DNA of 64,000 bases, taken from positions 204,736,620 to 204,800,619 of the forward strand of contig OW240914.1 of NCBI GenBank assembly GCA_933207985.1. Reading direction: 5' to 3'. The translations under genes were made by a program, and so were the position numbers. A model generated the notes under the pieces. That model was not told where the DNA came from. It saw nothing but the letters and a program-made list of their open reading frames with translations, and searched no databases. Source of the stretch: Pelobates cultripes. Its lineage: Eukaryota; Chordata; Amphibia; Anura; Pelobatidae. Positions 13,351 to 24,617 of the stretch are shown here, in pieces; the stretch's first letter is position 1; each line of letters opens with the position of its first letter.

Positions 13351-13604
13351 AATTAGCTTATTGGTCAAGATTCCTGTCATCATTCATGTAATTTTCCCTC
13401 CCTTTCTCTTGTTTTGCCACTTTTCAGAAATCCGAAGCACTTCAGAACTTCGGCAATTTGGAACTTCAGCCATTCGGTTCGGCACTTCCGAACTACTGAA
13501 CTTCGGCACTTCGGACATTCGTAAGCATCCGAATGTCTGAATTTCACAAAATTTGTCCGAATTAACATTCGGGATGAAACGAATTGAATATGTCTGGAAA
13601 ATAA

Positions 13605-16217
13605 TTAAGTTAGACTATCTAATTGACAGGAGATTAACAGAATTGGGAACTTTTTGGGAGTTTACACTTGGTAGCCTCTGAGTTATAGTATCTAATTGTG
13701 TTGTGTATTTAACTGTCTATCTGAAAACATAAGCTGAATTATTTGCTCTCTAATTCTTAACAATCACTCACCAGATGTGAAAACCTAGATGCGGCATTTG
13801 TACTTGCAAGTCTCTCATCTAATAGTACTGTTGGTCCTCGTCCAATATTGATAAGTAATTTAGCCACATTCTATATAATTTCAAAGCAGCTTCATTTTTA
13901 CTAGGTTGTAGTTGCATCATTTTGACTTTGAATTAACCTAACAGGATGCGTGTCAAGACCTTTTACGTCATTTTAGATTTTTGTGTTGGTGTACTGTTAT
14001 GGTCAGTGCAGATGCGCATACTTTAAGTAAATCTGACACAAGGGCCTGGGCCTAAGGAGACTCCTATAATCTTTGGTCCAGTGCCTTTATGGTTTCTGAT
14101 AGTCAATAACCCTGTCATTTGTTATTGCTCCTGATTTTCCTATTACCAACCAGGCTTGCCTTGACCAGGAGTTTGTCCTCCTACTTTGTGCACCAATCCC
14201 AGCTAAATTCCTGAATATGGGTTGTCCTTGTCCTGATTTTCTTTGTACCAGACTTAGCTTGTTTCTAACTTTAAATTCCATGGCATTTTATTATCTATCA
14301 TCTTGTTGTAGCATTATAGTTAGCTCTGGCACACAGTTGCAATTTTATTTTCAGATACATTATATTTCTTCCCTAAGCTTTAACAGTGGCCAATCTAAGG
14401 TCCAGTAATACACATTTCTATATTTCCTACTGTGCCTTTGTTAGGGTGAAGCTGAGTATCCTCCAATGTTCCTCAAAAGATGGAAACATTGCTCTTTACT
14501 TCTCTGGTATGATACAGACAAACATGTTGTTCTCCAGTTTCCTGCCTGGGGTGCAGGAGTCATTGTTAAATGGTGTTTGCTAGGGGATTACTGTGCATCT
14601 CATTTCTCCTGACAGCAAACAGGCTGAGAATGACCTTTTGAAGTGCTGCGCTTGCTGGTATGAATGATTTACTAAGCATCAGTGATGTAAAAGTTTAATT
14701 TATGTTCTAGATCAGTGGTTCCACACATTTCCAATTCCATAAATTGTACCCCTCATCTTAACAACATGTTTGTAATTAATATAGTAGTCTTTATCACTGT
14801 AATCTTTATCACTATGCTGACAACAAAGGATAATTTTGTAATGAACATGATTAGACAGTTAATTGCAGTTTGAGAACTAATACATTAACTTTACTGTAAT
14901 TAATGGGCTTATCTATTTAGCTGAATGAATGACGAAGAAGAGTGATGGACTTACTTTTGATCTATTTACCCTTTAAATCTGTATTCTTTCAGGCACTCAG
15001 ACTTTGAAGCACTCTCTGCACAGTGCTTGTGTGAAATGAGGACTAATGAGTGACTAACAGATCTACATACTTTCTGATTAGCTTTCTATTGCTAATTAGA
15101 TATTCAGATACATAAAAAAGAGTCCATCAAATTCAGCCTTGCTCTATTACATACCCCTTGTAGTTCTAGGGTGTCACTCAAATCCTGTGTACTTCCAGGA
15201 GAAGAAACAAAATGATTATCCAGCGATACTTTTACGGGGTTGTTTGGTGGGTAAGAAGATAAGAAAAAATGCCCTAGTTTAACCAAACTCCTGACAGTCA
15301 AAGATATCATCTATGTGGCGACTGTAACAATAAGCTTCTGTTTCAAGCAGCTTTGAAATCAGTAGGGAGGCCATAGCACAATCACCCAGGGGCAACATTT
15401 TTACTCACAAGGACTGAATATTGACTTTTCAATAGATAGGAGATAATCAGTAATTGTGAGCCCTGTTATAATCCCATAGCCATCCATAACCCTAATGCTC
15501 TATATTGCCACCTTCCCCATAATGTAACTTTTCATTGCATTTGATATATTGTGCAATGCATGTTTTTCATATATACTAAAAATGTCACAAAGTATTTCCC
15601 CACATATATTTTCCCTTAGGTGGTCACATTGTCCCTACATAAATAACCCTATTTATCCTGTCCTAGATGTTGTTACATTGCCTTGGTGTTGCCCATATTG
15701 CCATAAGAGCTGCCACTTTGGACTCACATAGTCATAATGACACACATACTGTAAATACATACACACATACATATATGCTAAGAGAGACCTAAGCACGCAC
15801 ATTCTATCCCTGTTTTCCCTACTCCTTTTCTCTTGCCACACCAGACACAATCTCTAATTTTAATGCACATGGGTGAACAACCAGAGATTAGCCCTCTCCA
15901 GTGCTGTGCTGAAGTTACTTCTAAATTCCACACATCGATTTAATCAGCATCTCTCAGGAAACCAAACAAATAGATAGATCATCATCTCACTACTACTGCC
16001 TCGACATAGTAGACATATAATGCAAATAAATTCAACTTCCCTTCAAAAACCTAACTTATCTTTAACAATTAAACTGATTTTGTTTTGTTTGTTTTTTTAC
16101 ATTGATCAATGACCTTGAAAACATTTTTTTTTAATTGTAAGAATATCAAATAACAGAAACACTTGTATTGATCATGCCACTGAAATGTTTATTTAGAACA
16201 TTTACAATGTTATTCAC
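13605..16217. other. Non-coding intronic sequence
   Basis: No exon or complete element is recognised. CAGTGGTTCCACACATTTCC near 14705 resembles the start of hAT-type MITEs such as the one at 22419, but no matching right end is seen. A patch near 15110-15310 (CCATCAAATTCAGCCTTGC) may be an old repeat. Confidence 0.45.
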
Positions 16218-16540
16218 TTAAAGGGACATTGTAGTCACCCAAACCACTTCAGCTCATTGAAGTAGTCTGGGTGCAGTGTCCCATGTCCCTTAACCCTACA
16301 GTGGTAATTATTGGAGAGTCTCAGACAGCCACTAGAGAGACTTTCTGAATTGAAACGGACCTTTGGTCCGTTATCTGATGCTGGAAGTCCAGCCTCCAGC
16401 GTCAGATTTTTGACCTCCAGCATCAGAATTTTCCCCTTAGGAAAGCATTGAATAACGCTTTCCTACGGGGAAATCCTAATGCGAGCATGGTGATTGCAGC
16501 ACATGTGCATTAGGCCGCCCCACCGACAACATAAATGACA
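16218..16540. mobile_element. T2-like MITE, left part
   Basis: It starts at a TTAA with TTAAAGGGACATTGTAGTC, then the family-typical AACCACTTCAGCTCATTGAA. It shares AGGAAAGCATTGAATAACGC with the element at 2544. The right terminus is missing or eroded. A second family member begins about 60 bp further on. Confidence 0.62.
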
Positions 16541-16602
16541 ACATATTTACCATGTTATTTTTCAACGTCATATTTTCTAATAACTATGTTTTAAACATTT
16601 TT

Positions 16603-17057
16603 TTAAAATGATAGTCTAAGCACCAGAACCACTTCAAATTAATTTAGTGTCTCTGGGGCAAAGAAATTGTTCCTGCAAACACTCTGAAAAGGCAGTGTTG
16701 ACATTACTGCTTAATGCCACCATTAGTGGCTGTCACACAGACAGCCACTAGAGGGTCTACCTGAATGAGGCTCTGCAAATATTGCAGGGCCGATCTTCAT
16801 GGTCTCCATTCTCAGCATGAAGATGCCGAACATTCCCCATAGAGGAGATGCTGATTGGCACGGTGTGTCGATTACGATTTGTTTGAATTTGTTTGATCCC
16901 AGCCAAAGGTGGTGTGATGGCTAAAAGAAGAAAGGTGCGCTGGGGGAAATAGAGTGAATACATCTATTTATTTTTTAAATTTTAGGGGTGCTTGAATATT
17001 GACAAAGCTGGTATAATACTCTGCGTTTGTATTACTTACGCTAGCATGTTCCTTTAA
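16603..17057. mobile_element. T2-like MITE, second copy
   Basis: It begins near TTAAAATGATAGTCTAAGCA and ends GCTAGCATGTTCCTTTAA, whose reverse complement starts TTAAAGGAACATG as expected for this family. The interior has the paired AGACAGCCACTAGAG-type words also seen in the neighbouring and 2544 copies. No protein is encoded. Confidence 0.6.
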
Positions 17058-17962
17058 TATTGCATTATGTAATAGCCTAAATATATATTACACGATGCAC
17101 GGAATGCAGAATAATTTTTATCTGTAATATATTTGATCATATACTACCTTTCTTGTGTAAATGAATTTTGAGTATAAAACTGAATAATTTGCTTGGTATC
17201 AACACATTTTCTATTATTACTGTTTTATAAATATTTCAGCAAATTTTGATTTAGACAGGGGTGTATTAAAAACACCTATAGATACAGAAACAGCTTTAGT
17301 ATTAGTTAAAACATGTAGGGATTTCTTGATACACCTATAAAAAAAAATCTTAAAAACAATTAAACACATACTAGACTGTTTTGAATACATGTTGGGACAG
17401 ATACTTGGCATGGGTTGATTTGGGAAACCCTAAGTATTTTGTCTGGAACACACATGATTTAAAATAACAATGTGTAAAGATGGATTAACTTATCCTTGTC
17501 AACAGCAAATTTACATTCATCAAGCTTAAATTAAATTTCATAGGGCTAACATCCAAAAAAAATAAGAAAATAATCTATTTTTTATATAGCGCATTTCCTC
17601 CCTCTCAGATTTGTAACTGAACTGGCAGAGGATTTTTAAATGTTATATTACCTTTTGGGTCAAATTAAAAATACTTATTTTTTTTAAAATAATTTGGGCA
17701 GGTGTAAGATTTTGTTGAACCAGATATGAATTAAACTTGTGACTTTGATGTTTGAACAGGTATAGAGTTGATGTTTTAACCGTTTAGCTAACTCAAGTTT
17801 GGTTTAATTTTGAAGTCATTAAGCCATTAAAGAATAATGACATATATCTATTTAAAGAATAAAAAATATAAAGAGCATAATGATCTTTAACTGTACTATG
17901 TTTACTTATGTGTGTATATATTCTGCTAACAATATTTAAATTATTATTTTATAAATTCTTCT
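17058..17962. other. Non-coding AT-rich sequence
   Basis: AT-rich intronic sequence, with nothing that I recognise apart from short poly-A and poly-T runs. Confidence 0.5.
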
Positions 17963-18059
17963 TAACAATGAAATAAAAAGATACAGATCTAAAAAGAGTG
18001 TATATTAGTTGCCTCAATGAATATTTTTTTAGCTTTTTTATTTAAAATATTGTTAAACA

Positions 18060-18106
<47 letters not shown>

Positions 18107-18208
18107 TTCCCTTTAACAATATTTTAAATTAAAAATCTATAAAACATGTTCATTGAAACAACTAATTTATACTCTTGTTAGATCTGTATCTTTTTATTTT
18201 ATTGTTAA
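17963..18208. repeat. Inverted repeat centred on a (TA)n tract
   Basis: The arms 17963-18063 and 18105-18208 are imperfect inverted copies of about 100 bp. Both contain AAAAAGATACAGATCTAA and TTTAAAATATTGTTAAA in opposite orientation. Between them lies a pure TA run at 18062-18101. The arrangement resembles a small fold-back MITE (TA-target, mariner-like types are common), but I cannot assign a family. Confidence 0.75.
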
Positions 18209-18683
18209 TTGGAGTCCCGTAAAGTGCATTAAGCCTTATAGAAGTATGTTAAGTGTAATCTCACTTTAAAATCTTACAGCATAGTGGGTGTGCCATGCAA
18301 TAAAATCAAAGAATGTGTTAAAAAGGATTTTCTGAATTGAATAGCCAGGTGTTCAGAAAAAAAGAACTGGAGTCACCTTTTTGCAACTCAAGTACAGAAC
18401 ACCTTACTGGGATTTTCTCCAGCAGTCTCTTGGAAACCTTCTGTTACTTAACAGTGACACCCTAGAGCATAACCCATGTTTATCAGAGAAAACTAATTAC
18501 TGGGACAAGCTGAAAAATAAAATTGACTATCACTGGTAAAAGCAAAATGAATAGACAACTGTGTTTGCATGTGTATGTGTTTTAGTATGAAACCCCTTCT
18601 ATTTACATGTGTGTGTGTGTGTACGTGTGTCTGTGTTTAACTCTTTCTATTTACCTTATTGCATGTATGAGCGTGCACGTGTG

Positions 18684-18750
18684 TATCTTATTCTTTTTTG
18701 AGTGGCAAAATGCATCTGTGAGTATAAACTGGTTAGTATTCTCTATTATT
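18684..18750 (+). other. Partial duplicate of an ANO2 exon end with its splice donor
   Basis: This stretch matches 22199-22258, the last 36 bases of the ANO2 exon at 22080-22234 plus the first part of its intron. Over the first 55 positions I count 5 mismatches and no gap. The match includes CAAAATGCATCTGTGAGTAT, with the same GTGAGT donor. The frame stays open through the copied exon part. The rest of the exon and its acceptor are not copied. A shorter third copy of the intron part (TATAAACTGGTTATCAG) is at about 18822-18840. It lies upstream of both exons, so it is a stray duplicate rather than a used exon. Confidence 0.8.
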
Positions 18751-18752
18751 TG

Positions 18753-18756
<4 letters not shown>

Positions 18757-18791
<35 letters not shown>

Positions 18792-18843
18792 GGATAAATA
18801 TGTACATTTCTTCGCGACAGGTATAAACTGGTTATCAGCCTAA

Positions 18844-18883
<40 letters not shown>

Positions 18884-18890
18884 ATATATA
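18757..18890. repeat. Two AT microsatellites
   Basis: Pure AT runs at 18757-18788 and about 18847-18890 flank the third copy of the exon-flank sequence. They may have helped the local duplication. Confidence 0.9.
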
Positions 18891-18939
18891 AACATTTTTA
18901 CAAAAATTTATTTTCTCACCCCTCCTGGGTGGTTTGTTT

Positions 18940-19562
18940 ATTGCTCATTCTCGGGTCCTCTACCAGAGGTCTGGGAGTTTGAGGGTTCTGCCTAGTATCT
19001 TAGGTGTTCCTAGAACTGCAGTCTTCTGGATTGCAATCTCTGATGTCCCACCTGGAATCTGTTGAAGCCACTCCCCCCAACTTGCAAGTCACAACCCCGA
19101 GTGCTCCTATCACAGCTACTGCCTTCACTTTCCACATCCTTTCTAGTTCTTCTTTCAGTCCTTGGTATTTCTCCACCTTCTCATGTTCCTTCTGCTGTTA
19201 GAGTCACTGGGTATTGCCACATCTACCACGGCTGCAGTCTTCCATTTCTTGTTTACCACCACGATGTCGGGTTGGTTGGCCAGCACTTGCTTGTCTGTCT
19301 AGATCTTGAAGTGCCACAGGATCTTAGCCCTGTCTTTTTTGACTACCCTTTGTGGTATCTCCCATCTGGAGTTAGGCAGGTCCAATCCAGATTCTGTGCA
19401 GATGTTTCGGTACACAATCTCAGCAACATGGTTGTGTCTCTCCGTGTATGCTGTTCCTGCTAACATCTTGCATCCATCTACTAGGTGCTGGACTGTCTCA
19501 TAGGTCTCTTTGCACAGTCTGCAGTCTATATACCTCAATACCTTAATACAAAAATAAGACAA
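18940..19562 (-). pseudogene. R2/R4-type non-LTR retrotransposon, endonuclease tail
   Basis: Read on the minus strand from 19562, the frame shows a zinc-knuckle of the form C-x2-C-x8-H-x4-C (CRLCKETYETVQHLVDGC). After one stop it continues with a PD...D core: QPDIVVVNKKWKTAAVVDVA. This order, CCHC knuckle then PD-(D/E)XK-like site, is that of the restriction-like endonuclease at the C-terminus of R2/R4/Dong-class elements. A frameshift follows near 19190, then a degraded tail to about 18940. Reverse transcriptase is absent (5' truncation). The exact clade needs a search. Confidence 0.75.
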
Positions 19563-19936
19563 GAACAGACAATGATGAAAATATTGGTTCTTTCCTGATG
19601 TTGATTCAAGTTAAAAGATTTCTGCAGCAGATATATTTTTCTCACATGGACAACCAAAATTAGCAAGAGTTTCTGCAATGTTCAGCAAATTAGTCCCCAG
19701 GTACTTTAATTTGTCACCAGTCGACTCAGCAGCCTTATATTGTACTCTATTGGTTACCTTTGGAACCTATCAAACCAACTCTAGGCAAGCCTTGCTATAG
19801 TGAGGATTATCTAAGGATGTGTTTAATACACTATTTAAAAATTAGTTTTTGTTTTCTATATGGTGCAAATCTTACTAACAATTACCAGACTATAAGCCAG
19901 CATTTTATATTATTCTCTCTCTTTTTGATTTTTCAG

Positions 19937-20035
19937 AATAAAAACCAAGGGTTGAACTTTGTAAGAATTCATGCACCTTGGCCAGTACTAAGTCGTGAAG
20001 CTGAGTTTCTTAAAATAAAGGTGCCCACCAAAAAG
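19937..20035 (+). CDS. ANO2: ANO2 (TMEM16B) internal exon, cytosolic N-terminal domain
   Basis: The exon encodes 33 residues including [20 protein letters not shown] and ends KVPTKK, a highly conserved block of the cytosolic dimerisation domain of anoctamin calcium-activated chloride channels. The acceptor is TTTTTCAG and the donor GTATGT. Both borders fall between codons (phase 0). ANO2 is preferred over ANO1 because this exon and the later ones follow the human ANO2 sequence as I recall it. Upstream coding exons are outside the window, so at least 19.9 kb before this exon is intron. The following intron is about 2.0 kb. Confidence 0.88.
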
Positions 20036-20463
20036 GTATGTCATAATTTTTTTTTTTTTTTGGGGGGGGAGGGGGGGGGATATACCTTCCCATTTTCACA
20101 TACATTAATCTTTTCACTCTCAAATGTTACTTTTAAATTGCAATTCCACATTATTTTGAAAATATTTTTTAGTTTTTACTTTACACAATCTGAATTTTGG
20201 TTGTCCATTTGTCCTTACTTTTTACATTGCTCAGAGCCAGAATTTTAAAAAGGTGACAGAAGCTAATGTAAATTTGCTTGATATGTCTACCTAATCAAGC
20301 AGTGGACAAGAAACATGTCCAGAATAGGTTCTACAGGAATATTGTGCATTCTTCAAGAAATCTAGTTGTGAGATGAGGGAGGTGGCAATTTTCTTCCAAT
20401 TCTCCTCTTGTCCTATATTTGTTCTCTTCAGATCTTAGCTGCCTAATGTTATTTTGAAAACCC

Positions 20464-20875
20464 TTAAAGTGATACTATAGAGACCTAGACCACTTCATCT
20501 CATTAGAGTTTTCTGGGTGCAGTGTCCCTGTCCCCGTAACCATGTAAAACAATGCAGTTTTTGAGAAACTGAGTTCAAAGATTGCCTCCCAGTCAACCAC
20601 TACAGACGCTTCCTGCAGTTTGACTTTTCATGAGGACGTCCAACGTCAAATAACTCCTCATAAGAAAGCAATGAATCAATGCTTTCCCATGGGAAAGGCC
20701 TAATGTGAGCGCTGTGCTTTCTACTGATGTTGGCAGAGGAGAAGCATGACCCAGCACCAAGGGACATCAGCCATGAAATCAGTTAAGTGCTTAAAGGGTT
20801 ATTTAACTCTATCATGGAGGGTGCAGGGTAAGAGGAAGATATCTTTGTATTCCTAACACTAAAGTGTTACTTTAA
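20464..20875. mobile_element. T2-like MITE
   Basis: The ends are TTAAAGTGATACTATAGAGA and GTGTTACTTTAA, inverted and set at TTAA. The internal words ACCACTTCATCTCATTAGAG and AAAGCAATGAATCAATGCTT match the other copies in the window. The element is 412 bp and non-coding. Confidence 0.72.
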
Positions 20876-21431
20876 CTGTGACAACTGTATTTTAGCTAAC
20901 CTATTCTACTGATTGTCAATCAACCTAACATACTAATATTACAGCTGCTTTGGAATTGTGATTTATTCGCTTTACAGATAGGTGTTTCTCTTAATTTGTA
21001 CACCTGTCTCTCCCTCTCTCTTATGTGCAATACACCACAACGTTTGTACCAATATACGTATCATATGTTACATAAGTGCTCAGGTATTTTGGGCAGATTA
21101 ATAGGAAAATGTTGTTCTTTTTCCCACAACACAAGTAAGAGGAAGTTGTGGGGATTGTCTACTTAGGGATTATATGACTACATTTTAAGACTTGTGCTCT
21201 CAGTAATCTGGACATGTAAGATTAACTTAGTGCGAAAATGCATGTGCTGTAAAGGTCTGTGAGGTGAAAGGTTTAAATACCAATGAGTCAATTCAAATTT
21301 TCATCCTTCTAATGGCAATGAAGTATGTACCAAATCTATTGGTTAATAATAATATAATGAGATTTGCTTTAATAGGATCTATACCCAGTGCAAGTTGAAA
21401 GTTAAATGTATACTTTGCTTATGCTATGTTA

Positions 21432-21545
21432 CTATTATTATTATTATTATTATTATTATTGCTGCTATTATTATTACTAAGCATAATAATTCAAACATAT
21501 ATTATTATATTATTAATATTTATTATTTTTACTTTTATTATTTAG
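21432..21545. repeat. ATT microsatellite and decayed neighbour
   Basis: A pure ATT run at about 21432-21460 is followed by interrupted ATT/TTA sequence to about 21545. Confidence 0.9.
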
Positions 21546-22079
21546 TTATTTATATTATATTATATACATTGGCCAATGTCAGAATATAGGCAGGGTAAGA
21601 TTTATATTGAGTTAAAGACTTGCATAGAATTCTCAGGTGCAACTCCCCAAAACATATTTAAGCTAACACTACTATTCCACGTCCAAAACAATTCCTTATA
21701 CATACATACATAAATAGCATAAGCCAACATATAAAAAAAACATTTTAACATGCTTTTATAGCTGTGAATCTGCATGCATGTTTCTGGTTGTAAAGTATTT
21801 ATCATGTAAATGTTGTGCCTATAAGTGTACATGTGCATTTCTAGGAGTAGTGTGAGAATGCATGTATTTATTTAGGCATACCATATTTGAATCAATGTAT
21901 GTAATGTGTCAATGCATGTACTGGATGGGTAGATAGATGGATAAAATGATGGATCGCTGGATAAAATGGATTGAAGGCTAAAAGGATGGATGAAAGGATG
22001 GATGAAGGAATATAATTTGTGATTTTTTTTTTATCTATTCTTTTTGTTATTAAACCTTTCTTTCTGGTGCTTCTTTCAG

Positions 22080-22234
22080 ATGTATGAAGTAAAACAAGAG
22101 CATGGCATCCTTGTAAAATTATATGCAATAGTGAATAAATGTACAAAGCCTTTACAACCCAATGTGCCACAACTAAGAGAAAATACAAAGATGAAACACT
22201 TATCTTATCCTTTTTCGAGAGACAAAATGCATCT
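22080..22234 (+). CDS. ANO2: ANO2 internal exon, cytosolic N-terminal domain
   Basis: This 155-nt exon starts at phase 0 with MYEVKQEHG and ends in KMHL with the last codon split after two bases. It contains KMKHLSYPFSRDK, matching the conserved LSYPFSREKMYL block of ANO2. The acceptor is TTCTTTCAG and the donor GTGAGT. The middle part (ILVKLYAIVNKCTKPLQPNV) is the fast-evolving stretch of the domain. The next intron is about 12.7 kb and contains the LINE and Penelope nests. The 3' end of this exon has a stray copy at 18684. Confidence 0.9.
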
Positions 22235-22418
22235 GTGAGTATAAACTAGTTATCAGTCTTATTATATGGTGTTATCAAAAGAGGCAACGAGTTTAAAAAA
22301 AAACAAAAAAAAAACATGTTAAATGAAAGGAACTGTTACACATACATGCATTCCATTTCCTTTTGGTTATATATGGGTCCTAAATTGCAGTAAGGATGTC
22401 TTTATAGAACTATTTATA

Positions 22419-22721
22419 GCAGTAGTTCCCAAACTTTTTCGGGGCACTCAATATTTCAATATTTTTCTACTGCGCCCCATGTCTAAACAAAGTTCTAGGT
22501 TGTATATCTCTAAAGCGCTAGGGCATATACTGGCACTATACAGATAATCTGGGGTAAAAAGGGGGACATGCCACATGAGTTAATTCGGGTATATTCTAAA
22601 AATGATATTATGCTATCTCGTCAGTGGCAGATCATTTATGAATGAACCGAAACCTATCATAGCACCGGGGAAACATTTTGCGGCACCCAAGGGCTCCAAG
22701 GCGCACAGTTTGGGAACCGTG
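22419..22721. mobile_element. hAT-type MITE, about 300 bp
   Basis: The left end GCAGTAGTTCCCAAACTTTT and right end CACAGTTTGGGAACCGTG are inverted. This is the CAGNGGTTCCCAAACT type of terminus common in hAT MITEs. The flanking octamers TATTTATA and TATCTACA agree at 6 of 8. No coding content. Confidence 0.65.
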
Positions 22722-23645
22722 TATCTACAGTAACTTTCTGCTTATGCCAAAAAAGTTCAGATTTAGAGATTGCTATAATGTAGATAATTATAAGTTAATT
22801 AACGGAAAGTTGTCCTGTCAGATATGAGTATTTTGAATGTAATCATTGCTCATGTACTTTTTCCTATATTATAATACATTATAATATTTTGCTCCAGCGT
22901 CACATTATCTTCTAAAAAGTCACAGATGGAGCATTTAATGCAAATTAACTTTAATCATGTATTGTTAATGCCGATGTTTTGCTTGTTTTTAAGATTTTAC
23001 AAGATTTGGTAAAAAAAAAATAAGTTGAGTCTTCGTAGTCAAAGGGGAATCAATAACAGGAGATAAAAATAACAAAACATGGAAATAATTAGTTTATTTT
23101 GATCAAATGTCTAGTCTTTGACCTGTCACAAACATTTTGTGACATCAGACTTTATTACTCTGAATATATGTATAAAACAGAGTGATATATTGAAAAAAAT
23201 AAATAAATAAATGACATGAGTTATAGTTACATGTATTTGCTAATATAATCAGGTTATTTTATAAAAACTTTTTTTGCAGTAGCAATCAGCAATGCCCTGT
23301 ATACAGTAGCACAAGTGTTTGGTGTAACTGTACTTATTGTATGAGGACATTACACCTACAAACAAATATTTTTACCTTCTGGTTCAATTATTTTTTTTCA
23401 TTTGGTCATAATATGCATTCCCATCTGTTTCCTTACAAATACCCACAAGCCAGGTGTGAAACCATTTCTAAAGATCTATTGTTTTCACATCTACTGCATC
23501 TCTTATACACTATCCTATTATTGCAACATAAGACATACAGTCTCTTTGAAATGTATCCACAAATGCTTGTGTAAAGAATGAGCAACCAATTAAAAATTAA
23601 CATTGTAAATAAGAGGGATACACAAAGCACCAAAACAACTTTAGC
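22722..23645. other. Non-coding intronic sequence
   Basis: AT-rich, with no recognisable element end or exon. Part of the 12.7-kb ANO2 intron. Confidence 0.5.
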
Positions 23646-23760
23646 TTAAAGGAACACTGTAATTACCAAAACAACTTTAGCTTAATGAAGCAGTTTTGGT
23701 GTATAACTCATGCCTCTGAAATCTCACTGCTTAATATTCTGTCATTTAGTAGTTAAATCA
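23629..23760. mobile_element. T2-like MITE left end with short duplication
   Basis: TTAAAGGAACACTGTAATTA at 23646 is a T2-like start. The 21-bp word that begins ACCAAAACAACTTTAGC occurs twice, at 23629-23649 and 23665-23685, so the element's start is partly duplicated. The right end is not clear. Confidence 0.5.
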
Positions 23761-24544
23761 CTTTTGTTTCTGTCCAGATCTCCCCTTGCTGTGGCTGACA
23801 CAGCCTGCAATAAAATAAAAAAATGGTTTAATTTTCAACCAGATGCTAACCTTCTTTAGAAGGTTTTATCTCCTGCTATTTTAATTGTACTTTAATTACA
23901 CACAGGAGGCTCATACAAGGTCTAACAAGCTATTAAGAGTGCAGGAGCAGCTATGGAGAGAATTACTATTGCTCAGTACAAACATTACTATAGTTCTCTC
24001 CCAAGACTTCACAGGGAACCAACACAATTGTGAAGAGATCTGGCTTCCATTGCTGGATTTAATCACCAATATGGTAGAGTGATAGGACTCTTGTGAACCC
24101 TCCTGGCTCAGAGGACCCTGCAATAGGCACATTTGCTGCATCTTAATTGGGGGGCAGGGTCACCCTGATATTCCCTTATCCTATTCTCTTCTAATTACTT
24201 ATCTACTTCTATATGTGCGCCTTGATCTTCTATCCCTACTGTCTACTAATACTATAGATTAATGTCTAGCCTAGAATTATAGGTCATCTACTTAAACACT
24301 AGATTAATTCATCTAGAAAGCATTACTACAATATTAGTGGAAAATGGGCTAATAATTTACTAATCTTGGCTATTTAAGGTTCTTATTGCTCAAATTCAAA
24401 TAACTAGTTACTCTGATAGGGAAACTACACATCATATAAACAGCTATTATATGATCACTATAGTGGCATCCAAAGATGCTGGCTTGTCCACTCTAGTTTT
24501 ATCTATTTATGTTTTTGATAAAACTGTGAAAAAAAAGAGGAATT

Positions 24545-24617
24545 TTAGACACACGCGGAATATGCATTTCTAAGTAGTGGTGCTGTCGTAAATCCCAAAC
24601 TATATATAAAATACACG
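24545..24617. repeat. Unclassified repeat module, left part
   Basis: TAAGTAGTGGTGCTGTCGTAAA here matches the segment at about 55496-55516 with only a few changes. A second shared module follows the LINE piece at 26005. The two occur together at 55470-55735 without the LINE in between. Confidence 0.6.

Larger units (their letters stand above)
12964..13596. mobile_element. hAT-type MITE, copy 2, carrying telomere-like repeats
   Basis: The left end TAGGGATGTGCATGGGCAAA matches the start of the MITE at 5506. The right end (CCGAATTAACATTCGG, then ATATGTCTG) matches its end. Flanking octamers GACAATAA (12956-12963) and GAAAATAA (13597-13604) agree at 7 of 8 bases, consistent with a hAT 8-bp duplication. 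The interior holds a telomere-like array, a 47-bp tandem repeat and a CTTCGG array (13430-13520), not the fold-back core of copy 1. Confidence 0.75.
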
